Part shown: positions 34,461 through 44,917 of the stretch, piece by piece
How positions within the stretch are numbered: the stretch's first letter is position 1
Layout of the letters: every line of letters starts with the position of its first letter
DNA from: Sideroxydans sp.
GTDB taxonomy: Bacteria; Pseudomonadota; Gammaproteobacteria; Burkholderiales; Gallionellaceae
Direction: 5' to 3'
Assembly: GCA_024636935.1 (NCBI GenBank)
Contig: JAGXGC010000004.1
Location: forward strand, 81,287-145,286
DNA length: 64,000 bases
Translations under genes and position numbers: made by a program
The notes under the pieces: generated by a model
Seen by the model: the letters and a program-made list of their open reading frames with translations, nothing else
Database searches by the model: none
What the model was told of the DNA's origin: nothing

Positions 34461-35675
34461 ATGCGCAAAAAAATACCGGTTCAAAACATCAAGATCGGCA
34501 TGTTTATCCACGAACTGTGTGGAAGTTGGATGGATCACCCGTTCTGGCGAAAATCCTTCCTACTGGATAGCGAGGCAGACCTAAAAACCATTCGCACCTG
34601 TGGTATTCAGGAAGTTTGGATAGATCCAACCCGAGGTCTGGATGTGGAGGGCGACGTTGTCGCCGTATCCGATGAAGAAGCCGAACTGGAGATTGCAGCC
34701 GAACTGGATCGAATAACCAAGGCAAAGCCCAAAAGCGAAGCGCGGGTTTCACTGCATGATGAGCTGGCAAGGGCACGCCAGCTACAGGCTAAAAGCAAAG
34801 CCGCCGTCACTTCGATGTTCCAGGAAGCACGCATGGGCAATGCCATCAAGGTCAGCGAAGCGGCACCGCTGGTGGAAGAGATCAGCAAATCCATCACCCG
34901 CAATCCAGAAGCCTTCCTCAATCTATCCCGACTCAAGACTAAAGACGATTACACCTACATGCATTCGGTCGCGGTCTGCGCACTGATGATCGCGCTTGGA
35001 AAACAACTCGGGCTGGAAGAGGATGACCTCAAAGAAGCTGGGCTGGCGGGATTGCTGCATGACGTCGGTAAGATGATGGTGGATCAGGACGTACTGAACA
35101 AACCAGGTAAGTTGACCGACGAAGAGTTCGAGCTGATCAAGGATCACCCTCGCAAAGGCTGGGAGATACTACAAGGATCCAGCGACATTACTGCCACAGC
35201 TCTGGATGTATGCCTGCACCATCATGAACGCATGGACGGAAAAGGTTATCCAGATAAATTGGCCGGTGAGCAATTATCATTGTTCGCGCGCATGGGTGCA
35301 GTGTGCGATGTATACGATGCCCTTACATCCAATCGTTGCTACAAGAACGGCTGGGAGCCGGCCGAGACCATCCGCAAGATGGCGGAATGGCGCAACGGCC
35401 ATTTTGACGAGCGCGTATTCCAAGCCTTTGTTAAAACCATCGGCATCTATCCATCGGGCACCCTAGTAAGGCTCAAGTCAGGAAGACTCGCTATAGTCAT
35501 GGAGCAAACAGAAAAAAGCCTGCTTTCACCTATCGTTAAAGTCTTTTTTTCGACCAAGTCCAACGAACCGATCATGCCTGAAATGCTAGACTTGGGACGT
35601 TCGCAGGAAAGTATTGTCAGCGCTGAAGATCCAAGCAATTGGGGCTTTGACCTGAAGCAAATCACCGGCATATAG
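34461..35675 (+). CDS. HD-GYP domain cyclic-di-GMP phosphodiesterase with DUF3391
   Basis: A 404-residue protein. The N-terminal DUF3391 domain (about 1-130; VQNIKIGMFIHELCGSWMDH, DPTRGLDV) is followed by a helical linker and an HD-GYP domain (about 165-330). Catalytic motifs are HDVGKMMVDQDVLNKPGKL and HHERMDGKGYPDKL. Such enzymes hydrolyse c-di-GMP to pGpG or GMP, opposing the GGDEF protein at 59954. It is followed at 25 bases by acs. Confidence 0.92.
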   Translation: MRKKIPVQNIKIGMFIHELCGSWMDHPFWRKSFLLDSEADLKTIRTCGIQEVWIDPTRGLDVEGDVVAVSDEEAELEIAAELDRITKAKPKSEARVSLHDELARARQLQAKSKAAVTSMFQEARMGNAIKVSEAAPLVEEISKSITRNPEAFLNLSRLKTKDDYTYMHSVAVCALMIALGKQLGLEEDDLKEAGLAGLLHDVGKMMVDQDVLNKPGKLTDEEFELIKDHPRKGWEILQGSSDITATALDVCLHHHERMDGKGYPDKLAGEQLSLFARMGAVCDVYDALTSNRCYKNGWEPAETIRKMAEWRNGHFDERVFQAFVKTIGIYPSGTLVRLKSGRLAIVMEQTEKSLLSPIVKVFFSTKSNEPIMPEMLDLGRSQESIVSAEDPSNWGFDLKQITGI

Positions 35676-35699
35676 CAATCAATATCAAGGGAGAAACAA

Positions 35700-37667
35700 A
35701 TGTCCAACATCCAATCCGTGTTGCATGAGAACCGTGTATTCAAGCCGTCTGACGATTTTGTCAAACAGGCCAACGTTTCTGGCATGGATGCTTACAAGGC
35801 GATGTGCGCCGAAGCCGAAAAAGACTACGCAGGTTTCTGGGCCAATCTGGCACGCAACACCCTCCTCTGGCACAAGCCGTTCACCAAAACGCTGGATGAT
35901 AGCAATGCGCCGTTCTACAAATGGTTCGAGGACGGCGAACTGAACGTCTCTTACAACTGTTTGGACAAGCACCTCACTACCCAGCCCAACAAGACTGCCA
36001 TCATCTTCGAAGCGGACGATGGCAAGGTCACCAACGTCAGTTATAAAGAACTGCATGGCCGCGTCAGCCAGTTCGCCAACGGCCTAAAGTCGCGCGGCAT
36101 CAAGAAAGGTGACCGCGTCATCATCTATATGCCGATGAGCGTGGAAGCTGTAGTTGCCATGCAAGCTTGTGCACGAATTGGCGCCATTCACTCTGTGGTG
36201 TTCGGTGGTTTCTCTTCCAAGAGCCTGCACGAGCGCATCACCGATGCGCAGGCTGTTGCGGTCATCACCGCCGACGGCCAGTATCGTGGCGGCAAAGCAA
36301 TGGCATTGAAGCCGGCCGTAGATGAAGCCCTAACGCTTGGTGGTTGCGAAGGTGTGCACACCGTGATCGTATATCGCCGTACAGGTGCCGACATCGATCT
36401 GGATGAAGACCGCGAAGTCTGGTGGCACGATCTGTTCAACAGCCAATCCTCCATATGCGAACCGGAATGGGTAGGTGCCGAACATCCACTGTTCCTGCTC
36501 TACACCTCCGGCTCGACCGGCAAGCCAAAAGGCGTGCAACATTCCTCCGGCGGTTATCTGCTGGGCGCGATGGCATCACTAAAATGGGTGTTCGACTATA
36601 AAGACTCCGACATCTTCTGGTGCACGGCCGACGTGGGCTGGATCACCGGTCATAGCTATGTTGCTTACGGCCCACTGGCAATGGGTGCGACACAGCTCAT
36701 CTTTGAAGGTGTACCCACCTATCCGGATGCCGGACGTTTCTGGAAAATGATCCAAGACCATAAAGTCACTACCTTCTACACAGCGCCGACCGCGATCCGT
36801 TCGTTGATCAAGCTGGGGGGCGACCTTCCCAAGCAATACGACTTGTCCAGTCTGCGTCTGCTTGGCACCGTGGGCGAGCCGATCAATCCAGAAGCATGGA
36901 TGTGGTACTACGAGACTGTTGGCCAGAGCCGCTGCCCTATCGTGGATACTTGGTGGCAGACTGAGACTGGTTGCCACATGATCGCTCCTCTGCCCGGCGC
37001 GATGCCGATCAAGCCCGGCACCTGCACGTTGCCTCTTCCCGGCATCATGGCGACCATCGTCAATGAAGCTGGTGATGAAGTTCACGACGAACACGGCGGT
37101 TTCCTGGTTATCAAGAAACCCTTCCCTTCTCAGATCCGCACCATCTGGGGTGACCCAGATCGCTACATTAAGAGCTACTTCCCTGAAGAGATGAAGGGTG
37201 CCTATCTGGCGGGTGATTCTGCGCACCGTGATGGAGACGGCTATTTCTGGATCATGGGCCGTATCGACGATGTGCTGAACGTATCCGGCCACCGTCTCGG
37301 CACCATGGAGATCGAGTCTGCACTGGTCTCTAACCCACTGGTTGCTGAAGCTGCTGTGGTTGGCAAGCCCCATGAAGTCAAAGGTGAATCCGTAGTTGCC
37401 TTCGTGGTGCTCAAAGGTTCGCGTCCGACTGATGCCGCCTCGGCCAAAAAACTGGTGGACGAGCTACGCAACTGGGTCGGCAAAGAGATCGGTCCCATTG
37501 CCAAGCCGGATGAGATCCGTTTCGGTGAGAACTTGCCCAAGACCCGCTCCGGCAAGATCATGCGTCGTCTACTTCGCGCCATCGCCAAGGGTGAAGAGAT
37601 CACTCAGGACGTATCTACACTGGAGAACCCAGCCATTCTGGAGCAGCTCAAAGAAGTCATAAAATAA
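35700..37667 (+). CDS. acs: Acetyl-CoA synthetase
   Basis: The 655-residue protein has the usual Acs length. Motifs are the ATP loop [19 protein letters not shown], the acyl-adenylate site [30 protein letters not shown] and the C-terminal [11 protein letters not shown], whose Lys is the known acetylation site. It activates acetate via acetyl-AMP to acetyl-CoA. AGGGAG lies upstream of the ATG. Confidence 0.97.
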   Translation: MSNIQSVLHENRVFKPSDDFVKQANVSGMDAYKAMCAEAEKDYAGFWANLARNTLLWHKPFTKTLDDSNAPFYKWFEDGELNVSYNCLDKHLTTQPNKTAIIFEADDGKVTNVSYKELHGRVSQFANGLKSRGIKKGDRVIIYMPMSVEAVVAMQACARIGAIHSVVFGGFSSKSLHERITDAQAVAVITADGQYRGGKAMALKPAVDEALTLGGCEGVHTVIVYRRTGADIDLDEDREVWWHDLFNSQSSICEPEWVGAEHPLFLLYTSGSTGKPKGVQHSSGGYLLGAMASLKWVFDYKDSDIFWCTADVGWITGHSYVAYGPLAMGATQLIFEGVPTYPDAGRFWKMIQDHKVTTFYTAPTAIRSLIKLGGDLPKQYDLSSLRLLGTVGEPINPEAWMWYYETVGQSRCPIVDTWWQTETGCHMIAPLPGAMPIKPGTCTLPLPGIMATIVNEAGDEVHDEHGGFLVIKKPFPSQIRTIWGDPDRYIKSYFPEEMKGAYLAGDSAHRDGDGYFWIMGRIDDVLNVSGHRLGTMEIESALVSNPLVAEAAVVGKPHEVKGESVVAFVVLKGSRPTDAASAKKLVDELRNWVGKEIGPIAKPDEIRFGENLPKTRSGKIMRRLLRAIAKGEEITQDVSTLENPAILEQLKEVIK

Positions 37668-37694
37668 CCGTCAAGAAGTCACCACGTCACGAGG

Positions 37695-37724
37695 AAATGG
37701 CCGGAATTCAATCCGGCCATTTTT
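37695..37724 (+). terminator. Terminator of acs
   Basis: An 11-base inverted repeat AAATGGCCGGA / TCCGGCCATTT with a T-run, 27 bases after the acs stop. Confidence 0.9.
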
Positions 37725-37843
37725 ACAACCAAGTGAAGACACAAAAGCCCGAATTGATGTTGTATTGTTGCCCTATTCCGCATTGACGCACCCCATGCCC
37801 TCCGCTACCATCAGCGCACTTGAAAATTCAAAGAAAGACGCGC

Positions 37844-39388
37844 GTGCGACTTAGCAAGCTGTCCTTATCGTTACTGCTTATTCCCCTCTCTTTCGCTCAT
37901 GCGGCGGAAGACACAAATGTCCCTACAGATTCATCTGTCCAGCTGGCGCTTGTTGAAGAAACCACACTCCCCTTGCCGCCATCGGCAATCGACCTGACCC
38001 AGCCCCCAGCACCAATACGTGAAGCGCTGATCGTTGCACCGGAATTCATCCTTGAGGGCATTGATCAAACCGCGATATCAGCTAAAGAATCAAGCTATCC
38101 AGCACTTTCCGCATTGCCAGATGAAGATGTCTGGCAACGCATCCGCAGCGGTTTCGCCATGAAACCTCTGAACAGTCGACTCATCGCGCGCCATGAAAAG
38201 TGGTATGCCAGCCATCCAGAATATGTACAGCGCATGAGCGAGCGCGCCAACCGTTATCTGTTCTACATCGTGGAAGAAGTAGAGCGACGCGGCATGCCGA
38301 CCGAAATCGCCCTGTTGCCTATCATCGAGAGTGCATTCAACCCTGGCGCAAATTCAGTCGCTAGCGCTTCAGGCATCTGGCAGTTTATTCCCTCCACCGG
38401 CAAGCACTTCGGCATGGAGCAGAACTGGTGGTACGACGGGCGTCGCGACATCATCGGCGCAACCAACGGTGCACTTGATTATCTGGAAAAACTGCACAAG
38501 CAGTTTGGAGATTGGGAGCTGGCGCTGGCTGCTTATAACTGGGGCGAGAATGCGGTTGCACGCGCTCAAGCCCGCAACCGCCGAAGCGGCAAGCCGACAG
38601 ACTATTCACATCTCAAGATGCCGCGAGAGACGCAGAACTACGTACCCAAACTACTCGCCATCAAGAACATCGTGAGCGATCCGGCACGCTACAAACTCAG
38701 TCTGCAGACGATCCCCAACCGCCCCTATTTTGAAGCTGTAACACCACCACAGCCTATGGATGTGCAAATCGCAGCCGAATTGGCAGAAGTGTCAATTGAA
38801 GAATTTCTAGCCTTAAATCCAGGGCACAACCGCCCGGTGATCTTGCATGACCAAGCTGAAGTGTTGTTGTTGCCGATCGACAAAGTCGCCGTATTCCGCG
38901 CCAATCTAGAAAACAACGATCAGCGCCTCGTCTCTTGGCGTGCTTACGAATCGAATAAAGGCGAAGCATTTTCTGACATAGCCAACCAGTTCGACATGAC
39001 GCTGGATCAGCTGCGCAAAGCGAATGGACTTTCCAAATATGCCACGCTGAGTAATGGTCAGACTCTGCTGGTATCAGCCAAAGAAAAAGAAATCGAGAGC
39101 GAGTTCACTCCCTTCAACATGCATGCCACTGCCGTGCAGGAAATGTCAGGATTCCGCTATGTGGTACGCAAAGGCGACACGATCTCAGGTATTGCACGCA
39201 AGTTCGGCATCAGCCAACGCAGCCTGATCGCCATGAACAATGGTCGAACTTTCCTGAGCATTGGGCAGAAGTTCACCATACTGCCAGGCAGTTCTCGCAA
39301 AGTCTCTTCTTACAAGGGCAATAAAGTGAGAAAGGCAGTAAGTAGAAAAAGTGCTAAACGGAAGCTACCCGCCAGCTATCAACGCTGA
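37844..39388 (+). CDS. mltD: Membrane-bound lytic murein transglycosylase D with LysM domains
   Basis: The start is placed at GTG 37844 (VRLSKLSLSLLLIPLSFAHA), giving a clean signal peptide. An in-frame TTG at 37820 is possible. The product has about 514 residues. The SLT domain (about 125-280) carries the catalytic Glu in LPIIESAFNPGANS, then ASGIWQFIPSTGKHFGM and LALAAYNWGENAV. Two LysM domains follow (about 370-425, 445-490; YVVRKGDTISGIARKFGIS), then a basic tail. It cleaves peptidoglycan glycan strands from the periplasm. Its 3' end overlaps the convergent yqjK-like gene by 10 bases. Confidence 0.9.
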   Translation: MRLSKLSLSLLLIPLSFAHAAEDTNVPTDSSVQLALVEETTLPLPPSAIDLTQPPAPIREALIVAPEFILEGIDQTAISAKESSYPALSALPDEDVWQRIRSGFAMKPLNSRLIARHEKWYASHPEYVQRMSERANRYLFYIVEEVERRGMPTEIALLPIIESAFNPGANSVASASGIWQFIPSTGKHFGMEQNWWYDGRRDIIGATNGALDYLEKLHKQFGDWELALAAYNWGENAVARAQARNRRSGKPTDYSHLKMPRETQNYVPKLLAIKNIVSDPARYKLSLQTIPNRPYFEAVTPPQPMDVQIAAELAEVSIEEFLALNPGHNRPVILHDQAEVLLLPIDKVAVFRANLENNDQRLVSWRAYESNKGEAFSDIANQFDMTLDQLRKANGLSKYATLSNGQTLLVSAKEKEIESEFTPFNMHATAVQEMSGFRYVVRKGDTISGIARKFGISQRSLIAMNNGRTFLSIGQKFTILPGSSRKVSSYKGNKVRKAVSRKSAKRKLPASYQR

Positions 39389-39696
39389 GTGTTGTCAACT
39401 GCCGTAATAAACCTGTTCGTCAGGTTGCGAAACAAGCCATAACCTTTCCATAGCCCCAAGGTCATACTTGCCCAACGCCTTACCTCGCGCCTACGGGCAA
39501 CGAGCAAGGCCACCAAGCCACCAGTAAGCAAAGGCTGACGACGCAGGTATCTCAATACCGAGTATCCCCTGTCGGCCAAACCAAAAGCTCCCTGCCAGTG
39601 TTCGCTGAGATTTGATATTGCATCTCGCTGATCGGCGATACGGTTTTGCAATTCGGCACGTCGCAAGCGAATCTCCAACAAACGACTATTCATCAC
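39379..39696 (-). CDS. YqjK-like small protein (second cassette)
   Basis: A 105-residue protein with an N-terminal Arg/Gln-rich helix (LLEIRLRRAELQNRIADQRD) and a short hydrophobic segment (PLLTGGLVALLVARR). It occupies the third position of the DUF883-YqjE-YqjK cassette and overlaps the YqjE-like gene by 11 bases. It resembles the 5870-6145 product in layout. Confidence 0.75.
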   Translation of the reverse strand: MMNSRLLEIRLRRAELQNRIADQRDAISNLSEHWQGAFGLADRGYSVLRYLRRQPLLTGGLVALLVARRREVRRWASMTLGLWKGYGLFRNLTNRFITAVDNTQR

Positions 39697-40066
39697 CTAC
39701 CCCTAAAGCCTGCCTGTCTTTGTGCAACTCAGCCAGACTGGCTGAAAAAAGCACTGGTCTTTGCCGTAACAAACGTTGCAACGACAACGCACAAAACACG
39801 GACACCGCAAAGAACGTCAACGCGAGGGCGGAAATTGCCAGCAACGGATTGTCATGCCAAAACACCACAACAACGAAGATAGCCAGTAGCACTGCTCCCA
39901 TACAAACGAAGAACACGGTAAGCAATGCCAAAACAAACATACGCATCAAACGCAGTCGTTCTTCTTGCCATTCGTTCGCCAGCAACTCCACGCGGGTTGA
40001 AACGATGCCGAGCATAGTGCCCAACATACGTTTCAACGAAGCAAACAACCCGCCGGTTTCCGACAT
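39686..40066 (-). CDS. YqjE-like phage-holin-family membrane protein (second cassette)
   Basis: A 126-residue protein with an amphipathic N-terminus (RMLGTMLGIVSTRVELLANE) and two membrane helices (FVLALLTVFFVCMGAVLLAI; LLAISALALTFFAVSVFCAL). It is the paralogue of 5496-5873 (shared TRVELL.NE..EER pattern). It follows the DUF883 gene by three bases. Confidence 0.85.
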   Translation of the reverse strand: MSETGGLFASLKRMLGTMLGIVSTRVELLANEWQEERLRLMRMFVLALLTVFFVCMGAVLLAIFVVVVFWHDNPLLAISALALTFFAVSVFCALSLQRLLRQRPVLFSASLAELHKDRQALGVGDE

Positions 40067-40069
40067 CGA

Positions 40070-40399
40070 CTAGCGACCACGTCCGATCAACATTCCCAGC
40101 AGCAATCCCACGCCAGCGGCGACACCCACAGCTTGCCAGGGATTTTCATGCACATACTCATCAGTAACTTTAGCAGCCACTTTGGTGCGCTCCAACATGG
40201 CATGTTCGGCTTCTTCCAACCGAGCCTTGGCTACTGCAAGATTGACTTTCGCGCGCTCACGCAAGGAGGCCGCTTTCTCACCAGCTTGATCGGCTGTCGC
40301 TCTAAGTAATTCTTCCGCATCAGCCACAACTGCGCGCATGTCATTTGCCAGTTTGTCTTTACTGACTTCGTAGGCTGAATTTACCGCTTTCGTGCTCAT
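40070..40399 (-). CDS. DUF883 family protein (ElaB/YqjD-like, second cassette)
   Basis: A 109-residue protein with KLANDMRAVVADAEELLRAT and a C-terminal membrane anchor (AAGVGLLLGMLIGRG) preceded by YVHENPWQAVGV. It is the same length as its paralogue at 5164-5493. It starts the second DUF883-YqjE-YqjK cassette, here not linked to DUF4398/OmpA genes. Confidence 0.88.
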   Translation of the reverse strand: MSTKAVNSAYEVSKDKLANDMRAVVADAEELLRATADQAGEKAASLRERAKVNLAVAKARLEEAEHAMLERTKVAAKVTDEYVHENPWQAVGVAAGVGLLLGMLIGRGR

Positions 40400-40502
40400 G
40401 ATTGACTCCTCAAGATTGATTGAAAGGGAAACTACTCAATGCCAGATGCCCCTTTACCACCATGACATCACAACTACTTTTTATGCCTGCATGGCGCAAT
40501 TG

Positions 40503-42506
40503 TCAATCCAAATCGGGAATAAAGTCCGTAGGATACAGATGACAGCACACAGTATGAGATCGAGTTTCGACTGCGTTCATTTCGGGAAAAATCTTGACAC
40601 AAACCGGCATGACATTCTGACAGCGCGGCGCAAAATGGCAACCTTGCGGCGGATTGGCTGGCGAAGGCAATTCCCCTTCCAGTCGCACATACTCCCTACC
40701 AGCTCCGTCAATACGCGGCACCGCAGACAACAGCGCCTGCGTGTACGGATGTTTGGGCGAACGCATCACCTCTTGGGTTGTGCCGCGCTCGACGATTCGT
40801 CCCAGATACATCACACACACCTCGTGTGCGAGATATTCCACCACCGCTAAATTGTGGGTGATGAAGAGATAGCTCAGCCCCAGCTCTTCCTGCAAAGATT
40901 TCAACAGATTCAGAATCTGCGCCTGCACAGACACATCCAGTGCAGAAGTCGGCTCATCACAGATCAACAACTGGGGTGATACAGCCAAGGCTCGCGCGAT
41001 GGCGATGCGCTGGCGCTGCCCGCCCGAAAATTCGTGCGGATAACGCCACTTGCTGTCACGCTCCAAACCCACCTTATCCAACAATTCGTCGAGCAGCGCC
41101 TGCCGTGCAGCGCTGTCGCTGCCGATCTTCAGCGCACTCATACCCTCTTCCAGAATCTCCGCCACCCTCATCTTCGGATTGAGTGATGCAAAAGGATCCT
41201 GAAACACCATCTGCATCGAGGCGCGCTCTTCACTAGCACCGATCAACTCACGATCAGCGAATCTTGCGCTGCCTGAAGTCGCCTGCACCAATCGCAACAG
41301 CGCCTTGCCCAGTGTCGTCTTACCGCAGCCTGACTCTCCCACCAAGGCAAGCGTGCGTCCTTGCGCAATAGCAAGCGAAACCCCATCCACCGCTTTCACC
41401 TGCCCCACCACGCGCTGCAACAAGCCTTTGCGAATCGGGAAGTGCACGCGCAAATCATCTACCTGAAGCAATGGACTCAGGATACGGGTTTCGAGATTCA
41501 GCTTTTTATCTGGAGAATGCATGTATGGAATATCTGCCTCCAGAATCTGGTATCCAGCATCCTGATAAAGGTGACACCTCACCCCGCAATCCTCCACCAC
41601 ATGCCACTCAGGCGTCTTCTCATGGCACATATCCCAAGCACGATCACAGCGAGGTGCGAAGCGGCAACCTGTGGAGATGCTACCCAACATCGGAACACTG
41701 CCGGGAATCGCCGCCAAGGGGTGCCCACTGCGTCGTGCATCCGGCAAAGCAGAAAAAAGTTTTTGCGTGTATGGATGCAGAGGCTTGGAAAATAATTTCT
41801 CGCGAGTCGCCTGCTCCACTATCTGTCCGGCGTACATCACGCCGACACGGTGTGCATTCTCCGCCACCACACCCAAGTCATGCGTGATGAGCAGCATCGC
41901 CATGCCACTCTGCTGTTGCGTCTCCCGAAGCAACTGCAATACCTGTGCTTGTATCGTCACATCCAGCGCGGTGGTCGGCTCATCTGCGATCAACAGCTTA
42001 GGCCCACCGGCCAGTGACATTGCGATCATCACGCGTTGTTTGATACCACCGGAAAGCTGGAACGGATATTCATTCACACGGCGTACTGCATCAGAAATCC
42101 CGACCTGCGTCAGCAATTCAATGCTGCGAGCAGTGGCGGCCTCTCCTTTCAAGTTCTTATGTAATGACAGCACCTCAGCGATCTGCTCACCCACTGTCAT
42201 CACCGGATTCAGGCTCAAACCCGGCTCTTGAAAAATCATTGCCATCCGTCCACCGCGCACCTCCTGCATCTCGCGCTCGGCCAGTGCGTGCAGTGCTGTT
42301 TCACCCAAGACCATAGTGCCGCTACTGTTCTCCACGCCATCCGGCAACAAACGCAATAACGACAGCGCCGTCATAGACTTGCCGCAACCCGATTCACCCA
42401 ACAGCGCAAACGTCTCTCCCGCCGAAATCTGGAAAGAGATGTCATCCACAATGGCCGCGCCACCGCGCAACCTCGTTACCAGTCCATCAACCTTGAGCAG
42501 TGTCAT
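40503..42506 (-). CDS. yejF: Peptide ABC transporter ATP-binding protein with two fused ATPase domains (YejF type)
   Basis: A 667-residue fusion of two oligopeptide-type ATPase domains. Domain 1 (about 1-330) has Walker A GESGCGKSM, signature LSGGIKQRVMIAMSL and LLIADEPTTALD. Domain 2 (about 345-660) has GESGCGKTT, FSGGQRQRIAIARAL and LLICDEPTSALD. Both carry the Cys-rich oligopeptide C-terminal motif (CRFAPRCDRAWDMC; CHFAPRCQNVMPVC). It powers the YejBE permeases. The start overlaps the yejE-like stop. Confidence 0.93.
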   Translation of the reverse strand: MTLLKVDGLVTRLRGGAAIVDDISFQISAGETFALLGESGCGKSMTALSLLRLLPDGVENSSGTMVLGETALHALAEREMQEVRGGRMAMIFQEPGLSLNPVMTVGEQIAEVLSLHKNLKGEAATARSIELLTQVGISDAVRRVNEYPFQLSGGIKQRVMIAMSLAGGPKLLIADEPTTALDVTIQAQVLQLLRETQQQSGMAMLLITHDLGVVAENAHRVGVMYAGQIVEQATREKLFSKPLHPYTQKLFSALPDARRSGHPLAAIPGSVPMLGSISTGCRFAPRCDRAWDMCHEKTPEWHVVEDCGVRCHLYQDAGYQILEADIPYMHSPDKKLNLETRILSPLLQVDDLRVHFPIRKGLLQRVVGQVKAVDGVSLAIAQGRTLALVGESGCGKTTLGKALLRLVQATSGSARFADRELIGASEERASMQMVFQDPFASLNPKMRVAEILEEGMSALKIGSDSAARQALLDELLDKVGLERDSKWRYPHEFSGGQRQRIAIARALAVSPQLLICDEPTSALDVSVQAQILNLLKSLQEELGLSYLFITHNLAVVEYLAHEVCVMYLGRIVERGTTQEVMRSPKHPYTQALLSAVPRIDGAGREYVRLEGELPSPANPPQGCHFAPRCQNVMPVCVKIFPEMNAVETRSHTVCCHLYPTDFIPDLD

Positions 42507-43855
42507 ACACTACCCTCCGTCCGATTCAGGCGTGGATCGAAAGCATCACGCACCGCATCGGCGAACAGATTTGCCGCCAGAACCAGCACCAGCATGAACA
42601 CAAAAGCAGAGGCCAACGACCACCACACCACGGGCTCTCGCCCCATTTCTAGTCGCGCACCATTGATCATAGTGCCGAAAGAAATCATGGAAGGATCGAC
42701 ACCGACGCCCACATAGGACAGTACCGCCTCTGCCAGCACCAAGGCGGAAAAATCCATCACCAGCGCAATGAGTATGATGTGCATCACGTTGGGCATGATG
42801 TGTCGCGAAAGGATGCGCATGGATGACACACCGAAAGCCTGCGCCGCCTGGATGTACTCCATCTCGCGCAGCTTCAATGTTTCGCCGCGAAGTAAGCGGC
42901 ATAGACCAGTCCAGCTGGTCAGACCGAGGATCAGACACAACGCAACCAAGCGCATATCAGCTCGCGCTGCTGAGGTATCGAACCATTCCGGATGCGTATC
43001 GATGGTGACCTGCATCATCAATACCGCCGCCGCGATCAGCAGCACACTGGGGATGGAACTCAACACGGTGTAGATGTACTGAATGACATCATCCACCCAG
43101 CCTCGGAAATAACCTGCCGCCACACCTAGGAACAATGCAAGCGGCAATGTCACCAGCGTGGTCAACGTGCCGATGATGAGTCCGGTGCGTATGCTTTTGA
43201 GCGAGAGGTAGAGTACATCCTGCCCCACCTTGTCAGTCCCCAGCACATGATAGACAGCGGACAGATTTATGATTGCGCCGATCAGTGCGGCAAGTACGAC
43301 CAGCGTGACCGTGAGCGCAGGCTGCTTATAACGACGGCGCAACAACCAAGCCAGCATCACTCCGACCAGACTTCCTGCCAGCATTCCGACCAGCGCCCGC
43401 TTCAATACATCGGCATCTCGCCCCGACTCGTCAGCCAGATGTGCGCCGCCGTATTGCAGCCTTGGATATTCGCGCACAACATTACCCTGTGCATCGGTCA
43501 TGCTTTCCTTGGCATACAGGTGCAAAGCAAACGGCGCAGAATAAGTCTTTTCAGTATGCGTGCGTAGTGGCCCGACCAGTTTGTCGAACGCACTCAGAAC
43601 TTCGGGTGAATACACTTTTTCGCCATTACTGCTTTGCGGCAAGGCAACACGATAGTGCAAGGTATCCAGCAGCCCGACGATGAGAAATACAGACAACACC
43701 AACATTGACACCAGTGCCACGCTGCTCCGTGCCACACGTTTCCAGGGCAACAACAGGTGCTCGCGTTTGCGCACGTAGAATGCTCCCGTGCTGATTGCGC
43801 TGATCAGCAGAAACACCAGCGCATCGCTCCACAGAATGACGGGCATGAAACTCAT
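42503..43855 (-). CDS. yejE: Peptide ABC transporter permease (YejE type)
   Basis: A 450-residue permease, longer than DppC because of an N-terminal helix pair and a periplasmic insert (about 70-130), as in YejE. The core BPD_transp_1 region has LGTDKVGQDVLYLSLKSIRTG, LFLGVAAGYFRGWVDDVIQY and the ATPase-contacting loop AAQAFGVSSMRILSRHIMPN. It forms the channel with YejB. Its start overlaps the yejB-like stop by four bases. Confidence 0.93.
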   Translation of the reverse strand: MSFMPVILWSDALVFLLISAISTGAFYVRKREHLLLPWKRVARSSVALVSMLVLSVFLIVGLLDTLHYRVALPQSSNGEKVYSPEVLSAFDKLVGPLRTHTEKTYSAPFALHLYAKESMTDAQGNVVREYPRLQYGGAHLADESGRDADVLKRALVGMLAGSLVGVMLAWLLRRRYKQPALTVTLVVLAALIGAIINLSAVYHVLGTDKVGQDVLYLSLKSIRTGLIIGTLTTLVTLPLALFLGVAAGYFRGWVDDVIQYIYTVLSSIPSVLLIAAAVLMMQVTIDTHPEWFDTSAARADMRLVALCLILGLTSWTGLCRLLRGETLKLREMEYIQAAQAFGVSSMRILSRHIMPNVMHIILIALVMDFSALVLAEAVLSYVGVGVDPSMISFGTMINGARLEMGREPVVWWSLASAFVFMLVLVLAANLFADAVRDAFDPRLNRTEGSV

Positions 43856-44829
43856 TGCAACCTCACCCGAGGATCAACGACCGTATAGGAGATGTCGGTC
43901 AATATCAGTCCCGTGATGTACAGCACGGAACCCAAGAACACCATCGCACGCACCACACTAAAATCCTGCGCATTGATGGCATCGATGGTGTAGCTACCCA
44001 GACCGGGGATACCAAAGAACGATTCGGTCAACAGGCTGCCCATGAACAGCAAAGGAATCACCACCACCACACCCGTAAGAATCGGAATCATCGCGTTCTT
44101 CAGCACATGGGTGAACAGCACGCGCAGTTCGGACAGTCCTTTAGCGCGTGCCGTACGCACATAGTCCTTTCCGATCTCGTCGAGGAAGATAGTGCGATAC
44201 CAGCGACTGCTGGAACCGATGCCCCCGACTACGCCGATGATGATAGGCAGCACTACGAACTTAAAACTATCCGCTCCCCCCGCATAGCCGGAAATAGGCA
44301 CCAGATGCCACAACTTGCTCACCAAGAACTGACCTCCGATGATGTAGAACAAGCCAGAGACAGACATCAGGAACACACACAACGCCACCCCCGCCATGTC
44401 CAATGCAGTCGCACGGAACAAAGTCATCATCAAAGCGAAGCTGACATACACCACCAATCCAACGAGGAAGGTCGGTATTGCGATAGCCAAACTGGGCCCC
44501 ATGCGGGTGGCAATCTCACGACTGATGCTGCGTCCATCATCTGAATATCCGAAATCGAAAGCGAACATACTCGCGGACTTCTGCCAGAAGATGGTGTCGG
44601 TGAAAGTCCCTGCGCCATCGGCAGTGCTATTCACGAACAAGGGCTTATCGTAACCGCGCTGTTGCTTCCACTTATCGATAGCTTCCGGCGTCACACGCTT
44701 GATGCCGAGCTGCATGCGCGCCATATCGTCCGGCGTGTTGACCACGAAGAACAGCGCGAAGGTGAGCAGATTCACCCCGATAAGAATAGGGATGGCGTAT
44801 AGGATGCGGCGAATGAGATAAGCGATCAT
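43852..44829 (-). CDS. yejB: Peptide ABC transporter permease (YejB type)
   Basis: A 325-residue permease beginning MIAYLIRRILYAIPILIGVN, the standard DppB/YejB N-terminus. The EAA loop is visible in YVRTARAKGLSELRVLFTHV, and ESFFGIPGLGSYTIDAI and DPRVRLQ are family landmarks. It heads the yejB-yejE-yejF run. The binding-protein gene lies 1.5 kb further upstream, separated by two plus-strand genes. Confidence 0.93.
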   Translation of the reverse strand: MIAYLIRRILYAIPILIGVNLLTFALFFVVNTPDDMARMQLGIKRVTPEAIDKWKQQRGYDKPLFVNSTADGAGTFTDTIFWQKSASMFAFDFGYSDDGRSISREIATRMGPSLAIAIPTFLVGLVVYVSFALMMTLFRATALDMAGVALCVFLMSVSGLFYIIGGQFLVSKLWHLVPISGYAGGADSFKFVVLPIIIGVVGGIGSSSRWYRTIFLDEIGKDYVRTARAKGLSELRVLFTHVLKNAMIPILTGVVVVIPLLFMGSLLTESFFGIPGLGSYTIDAINAQDFSVVRAMVFLGSVLYITGLILTDISYTVVDPRVRLQ

Positions 44830-44917
44830 GGCAGGTCGCTATTGTACGGGAAACAGTTGGTTGCCAAACGTCTGCACAGGGCAGAAAATGCATTCACCAC
44901 GCAATGAGGAGAACGTC